Program-made: the position numbers and the translations under genes
Notes under the pieces: model-generated
Told to the model about the DNA's origin: nothing
What the model saw: the letters and a program-made list of their open reading frames with translations, nothing else
Database searches by the model: none
Assembly (NCBI RefSeq): GCF_020283565.1
Contig: NC_060060.1
Span: 34,100,001-34,164,000 of the forward strand
Origin: Trifolium pratense
Taxonomy: Eukaryota > Streptophyta > Magnoliopsida > Fabales > Fabaceae
Direction: 5' to 3'
Length of the DNA stretch: 64,000 nt
In this document: piece by piece, positions 57,671 to 64,000 of the stretch
Layout of the letters: every line of letters begins with the position of its first letter
Position numbering within the stretch: the first letter of the stretch is position 1

Positions 57671-60233
57671 ATGGTTCAAGAAAACATCATTCATATGCCA
57701 GATGAGAAGAAAAATACTCCCTGCTTGAACAATTTAATATTCTTATAAGTACAATCAAGAAAAAAGTAAACATAAAATGTAAAATCAAAAGGCGTTTTAC
57801 ACTTTACAAAAAGAGCATAAAATGTAAAATATGTTATATTTCCACAGATTTCAACAGCATATTGAAGAGTCAATTAAACTAAATAAGTGCATGGTGGAAA
57901 TACAATATGATACTTCAAATAAATGTAAACATCAAGAAGAAACAAGAGAAGCTATCATACCTTATTTAAATAATTCATTTGGGTAAGAACGCAAACAGTT
58001 ACAACTAAAGCAAAAACCCAAGTTTGAGGGTAAATTAGCTGATTCATCCCAGACAGAGTTAACTTTATGGCAATTCCAAGAGCCTTGACACTCATAACCT
58101 ATTAAAGGAGAAGCTGACAATATAAATACAGAAAGAAAGAAAAAACAGAGAACTAGATGAAAACAAGGACAATTCATCAACAAAAAGATGATGAGACATA
58201 CCGATAATGAACCTACAAGGGAACAAACACCAATATAAACCATTATGTGTGTTTGGCCATATAGAGGAATGAAGTGGAAGACAAGAATAAAGGTAGCTGT
58301 TATAACCAAAGCTGCATAAAAGAGAAAAGCTGCAAAAGAAAGATTGTGTCTTTTGGTTAGTAGTCAATTACGATATGATATTTTGAGTAGACTAACATTT
58401 CAAGGTTGAGACTACCTGGATCCATAGCAAGATCCCATACTTCCGGCACTGATTCAATTGCCCGTTCTTGAGGGGCATGTAGAACAATTGTTGTAGACCC
58501 CACAACACACAAAGCGCAACCAAGAACTCCAAATATATGCAGTCTCTCCCGTAAGATAATATGGGCAAGGGCAGCACTGCAAGACAGCATCGCAAATCAG
58601 AATTTACAAAGAGTCAAGCACAAATATGAAGCTTAAATTTTGTCATACCTGATAATAATGCTAAGAGCACCAAGAGGAGTGACCAATATAGCTGGAGCAA
58701 ATGCATATGCTGCAAAATTGGCAATCTCTCCAACAATCACTGTTGAAATGGCAAATGTTAGAATAGAAATTTTAATCCAATGGTTAGTATCAGTAGCTGT
58801 AAGCAACTCAGATTAATAAAGCGTACATAGATATTTTGTTGGTATCCTTAGATTTGAATGTAGAAATATTCCATGGAAAATGTGTAATAGCAAAAAAGAA
58901 GTAAGAGGTTTAGAAGGAAAAGCAGAAAAGGTGCAATCTTTAACAACTTTTTTCCTTCTACGATATATCTGGACAAGTTACAAAAATTTAAATAACTTGA
59001 CCTAAACTTGTAACTTTTTATGAGTTAAAAATTTGTACAGAGATGAGAGAAAACATATAGAAGAACACCCCCTATTTAGATTTGTTCTGCATGGAACTAA
59101 CATTAAACAAGTTTAGATAGCAACTACTAGAAGCTGAAAAAGGAGTCGTGGGGATGCACAGAAAAATCAAAGATACAGTTCAGCAACGTCAAACAATAAG
59201 ATGTTTCACAAACAGTTGTCAATGAAAATATAGACAAACATCCTATTTAATTTCCACAATAAATGAACCATGAATGACTCACTTGTTATCATGCCCACCC
59301 ACCAAAGTGGTTCATACAAGTACGAATAGCCTCCACTTCCTGCGAAAAGATAATTATTTCGGAAGTTAGTTACCGTTGCGCACGATTTGATCAAGTATAT
59401 GCTAAAAACACAAATATAACGCAAAAATCAGATATTTTGTGGATAACATAGTTCCTTGAAAAACGAAACCTGCCACCTACTCACTCCGTATAGTATAATA
59501 TATATAAACCAAGCTGAGCCAATAGAGTTGACAAGAATCCATTTAATTTTAAAATAGCATAATTATTTGTCCTCCATACTGATGAGTACCAACGAGATGA
59601 AAAACATTTGAAGTTGTAGATAATTTTTTCACCGTATTTTAACATTAACATCAGGAGCGGGCCAAATAAAAGTCCATTTTCTGAATCCCAATTGAGACAA
59701 CGGTAGAATAATCCCAATCACTCATTATTCCGTAACAAATAGCACAAGTAAAGAGTACCAAAGAGTTGTACATTGAAAACATATACTGATTTTGAGAGAC
59801 AGGAACTAATCTACCTAATGAACCAAATCTACATCAAATTTAAGTTGTGAATTATTATAATGAGAAAACACGAAAAGCTTGACATTGTAACTAATCCAGT
59901 TTCAAAAACAGTTAAAGTTAACCATTTGAGAAAAGGTAAAAACCTCAAAAATCCAGATCTTGAGAAAAAGAAATAATCCATTTACCATAAGACAATCCAT
60001 GGAAGTAGACAGTGGCAAGTAAAGAAAGATAATTAAGCAAAGTAATTAAAGCAGATCGTAAGAATGATACCTGCTCTAATTCCACTAGCACCGGCTTTTT
60101 TCAAACCTTTCTTTTTGACAATGAAACTAGCACCGATGAAGAAGCTAGATGAAAGAGCAAGGACTAGACCTTTAATGTTATCAGATGACATTCCCTCGCG
60201 CCAACTAGGACTCGATGATGAAGTAGTCGCCAT
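54905..60233 (-). CDS. NIPA-type magnesium transporter
   Basis: Nine exons: 60071-60233, 59283-59339, 58649-58739, 58416-58576, 58202-58329, 57961-58098, 56549-56641, 55144-55249, 54905-55002. Total 1035 nt, 344 residues, phase kept throughout, the usual plant NIPA size. The chain has about nine hydrophobic segments starting with [23 protein letters not shown]. Family motifs follow: [101 protein letters not shown] and [22 protein letters not shown]. The tail is cytosolic and acidic ([12 protein letters not shown]). NIPA proteins (DUF803) are Mg2+ transporters in animals; plant members are called magnesium transporters by homology, so the substrate is inferred. Intron 6 contains a long GA microsatellite. 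Confidence 0.93.
57576..57668. repeat. (GA)n microsatellite in NIPA intron 6, about 46 units
   Basis: An uninterrupted GA tract of about 93 bp, on the sense strand of the gene (CT)n. It is inside the intron between exons 57961-58098 and 56549-56641. Confidence 0.97.
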
Positions 60234-60750
60234 CTCGCGGAAACAAAAACCCTAGCGAGATGGATCTCGCCACTTGTGAAGAAACCAATCCAGAGAAATT
60301 GAAATTGCGGTCGATACAGTTGTCAGAGAAGAGAAGGTTTTGATTCTATGGATCGGAAATGCTTTGCAATTTGGAATTTCAGAAAGGGAAAAAGTGGGAG
60401 AGAGATTATTATTATTATTAGAAAAATAATAATAATGATAATAATAAATTTTTACAGTGTAACTGAGACCACTAACTAATGATGTAGATGGATAGATAGA
60501 TGAGTGGAACACTCCATTGTTGATTCTATGTTAATCAAGTACTTTGATTCAGGATTACTCTCTTGTTTGCCCTAATCTCAAATACGATTCTCTTTTCTCT
60601 TCTTCCTCCTTTTCTTTTCTTGTTCTTCATTTTTTTTTAATTGCATTTATTTACTTTATAATTTTATGTACTCAATATTTTTTAAATTGCATTTATTTAC
60701 TTTTTTATTTTACTCGTAAAAAAATACTATTGTTGACCAAAAATATATAT
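60234..60750. other. NIPA promoter region, no further gene
   Basis: Contains the NIPA 5' UTR and promoter, and (ATT/AAT) repeats near 60408-60445. No other feature recognised. Confidence 0.4.
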
Positions 60751-60751
60751 T

Positions 60752-61092
60752 GGGGTCTGTTTGATATGCTAAAAAATAAGGGACTGGACAGGACAACTCT
60801 AGTTGTACTGTGTTTGATTGTAAAACTGTTTCAGGAACTGGACAAATTGGGTGGCAATGGACCGGACAAAACATAATTTTTTGTCCCTCACTAAACCACA
60901 GCACAACTTTTTGTCCGCAGTACAAGTTGTCTAAAATACCAAAATACCATTTTATTAACCAAATATCGTATAAGACAAAAAAATGTTCAATATCCCAAAA
61001 ATTTGTTCTGTGTGCTGTTCTGTCATGTGTTGTGATGTTCTGTCTTGTACTGTTTTGTCCAGTACTTACCTTTTAACAAATCAAACACACAT
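60752..61092. mobile_element. MITE with inverted ends, probably hAT type
   Basis: Left end GGGTCTGTTTGATATGCTAAAAA and inverted right end TGTGTTTGATTTGTTAAAAGG are related. Inside, inverted blocks such as GGACTGGACAGGAC versus GTACTGGACAAAACAG continue the hairpin. I could not settle on an unambiguous target duplication, so borders are approximate. Confidence 0.65.
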
Positions 61093-61309
61093 ATACTTTT
61101 TTTATCAACATATATATTGTATAATATAATAATATAATAGACAGAAATCAAATTACACCGGTGTAGCATTTTTTTTATTTACAATGAGCTGTGAATCAAA
61201 CTCATGACCTATAGTTCAAATAAAATACATAAACACAAGAGATGACCCTGTAGAGTGTTCCCTTGCTTGATAGCAACTTTGATTTGATAGTAAGTGGCGG
61301 GATTCCCAA

Positions 61310-62723
<1,414 letters not shown>

Positions 62724-62779
62724 CTACAACATTGAGTGACAACTCCATATAATACTATAAATTATAGCCTACTAAATCT

Positions 62780-64000
62780 TGTTGAGGCAAAATGCAAAAT
62801 CCCAATTTGATGTTTTAAAGATAACAAACATCTTAATTATATTTTAAATGTAATTCTGATCTCATTGTTATCTAACAAGTGCTCTTGAGTGTTTTAATTA
62901 GTCAGGAACAATTAAGCTTCTAATCTCAATGATATTCATTATGTTTTGGCAAAAAGAGAAGCTTCAGGATCAGTCTGAGAATGATCTCTGGTTTAATTGC
63001 AACATTCTTCTCATGAACAAGAATAAATGCAAAAGCACTTATTTCATTAAGTCAACCATATACAAGACAAAGAAGCACTTTATCTTGGTTTTAACTCACA
63101 AGATCACAACAGTTCATGAACATTTAAGGCAAGGAATAAGTTGGAAAGAAAGTGACTTTCCTCTTTGGACAAAGTTAATGATCAAGCATGTGCAACATGA
63201 TAATTTCTCAAGGCATCATCTAATCAGGTGTATCAAGAATATTTGGACAAGAATTACATAGACCAATAAGGATGAGACAACACACATTCAACTCATAGTT
63301 GTCATGTACCTTCAATGTCATTATTTAATGAACATTCTCCAAGAGATTAATTCTTAATCAAGAAAAAGAAGTACATGGAAAGGACAAGTGAATAGTTATG
63401 CAAGGACATCACAGCTGCATTCCCTTCACACTACAGCTGGCCACAGGTCTGCATCATTCTCCATTTGAAGATCAAGTGCAAAATTCGCCCAGATTAGAGA
63501 ACGATCTCAGAATGATGCTGAGAATGACTGTCCTTTGCTTTTGAAGTTGCAAGCTCATCTACAGCTGGCCAAAACGTGCCTAAATGATCTATAACGGATA
63601 TACTTGGTGAGGAAGCAATGAACAACTATCTACAGCCCATTGCAAGCTGTCATTTTGGCCCTTTTAAGTGAAAATATGAAGAACAGCAGGGAGAACGTTC
63701 TGAGAAATATCAGTTTGAGCTTATCCACTCAACAATTCAGCATGAGCTGTCTATTTTGAATCAACTAGCCGTTGGAGAACTTCCTTTGGGACCAAGGAAC
63801 TGAAGACTCAAGGTTCAACTATAAAAGGAAGGCTTTGGCAACATTGAAGAGCAAGAGTTTTAGCTACAACAATCAATCTACTTGTCTTTGTGATACAAGT
63901 TTTCAAGCTCTTCTTTGAAGATCTCTTTCACTCCATATATTGTAATATCATACTAGGATCAGTATCCATTTTGAGTGAACAAAGAGAGATTTTATTGTAA
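62780..64000 (+). mobile_element. LTR of a retrotransposon (Maximus/SIRE-like), cut by window end
   Basis: Starts TGTTGAGGCAAAATGC, which resembles the start of legume Maximus/SIRE copia LTRs. It runs to the window end without coding capacity, as these LTRs are over 1 kb. A good TATA box (TATAAAAGG at 63821-63829), followed by a T-rich leader, marks the U3/R border and gives the + orientation. Several copies of short motifs occur (ATGATCTC/GATCTCAGAATGA, CAGCTGGCCA). The LTR end, target duplication and body lie outside the window, so whether this is a solo LTR or a full element is open. Confidence 0.6.
63821..63829 (+). promoter_or_regulatory. TATA box of the right-edge LTR
   Basis: TATAAAAGG, a consensus TATA box, about 1.04 kb into the LTR. 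Confidence 0.6.

Noticed and set aside
57560..57748. Open frame encoding (ER)n
   Set aside because: Pure translation of the GA microsatellite in a NIPA intron.
62929..63261. 110-codon frame near the right edge
   Set aside because: Lies inside non-coding LTR sequence and has no recognisable domain.

Overview
This is a nuclear window from a eudicot plant. AT-rich intergenic DNA, short phase-consistent GT-AG introns, a plastid-targeted ferredoxin, an organellar RNA-editing factor, an MLO gene and dense plant transposons all point that way. Gene sequences and repeat families look most like an inverted-repeat-lacking-clade papilionoid legume (Medicago/Trifolium type). That placement is my recognition, not a database result.

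Nine protein-coding genes appear intact. In order: a leaf-type ferredoxin (+, 1138-1596); a 15-exon MLO4-like gene (-, 2456-6487); a MORF1-like organellar RNA-editing factor (+, 20399-22019); a COBRA-like GPI-anchored protein (-, 24969-28251); cytosolic ribosomal protein eL27 (+, 29697-30104); a five-finger YY1-like C2H2 factor (-, 32664-36165); a class I TCP factor of TCP14 type (+, 41302-42864); an EI24 homologue (-, 48808-52541); and a NIPA magnesium transporter (-, 54905-60233). There is also one nuclear tRNA-Arg(UCG) at 23852-23925. I built the multi-exon models by hand from splice consensus and reading-frame continuity. All close to whole codons and to family-typical lengths. The genes are functionally unrelated, as expected for a plant chromosome arm, and I see no gene cluster or operon-like system.

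The spaces between genes are a transposon mosaic. 7.7-20.1 kb holds a 5'-truncated LINE, a very young Ty1/copia element with identical LTRs and one in-frame stop, a mosaic carrying a captured fragment of the nearby MLO gene, a second LINE stub and a small non-autonomous LTR element. 36.4-40.3 kb holds a long inverted repeat, LINE remnants, a duplicated piece of the eL27 downstream region and a MULE-type MITE. 46.4-48.2 kb holds a TAA-flanked MITE and a LINE reverse-transcriptase remnant interrupted by a second copy of the same MULE-type MITE. 53.1-53.8 kb is a hAT-like element. 60.7-64 kb holds a MITE and a GAPDH pseudogene split by a hAT element, then cut off by an LTR retrotransposon that runs off the window.

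I found no wholly new biological system. The observations most worth checking are the young copia element with non-canonical TA...TA ends, the captured MLO exon between direct repeats, a PIF/Harbinger-like element ending 23 bp upstream of a COBL splice acceptor, the overlapping upstream ORFs before the TCP gene, and a MITE family whose ends are each near-palindromes.
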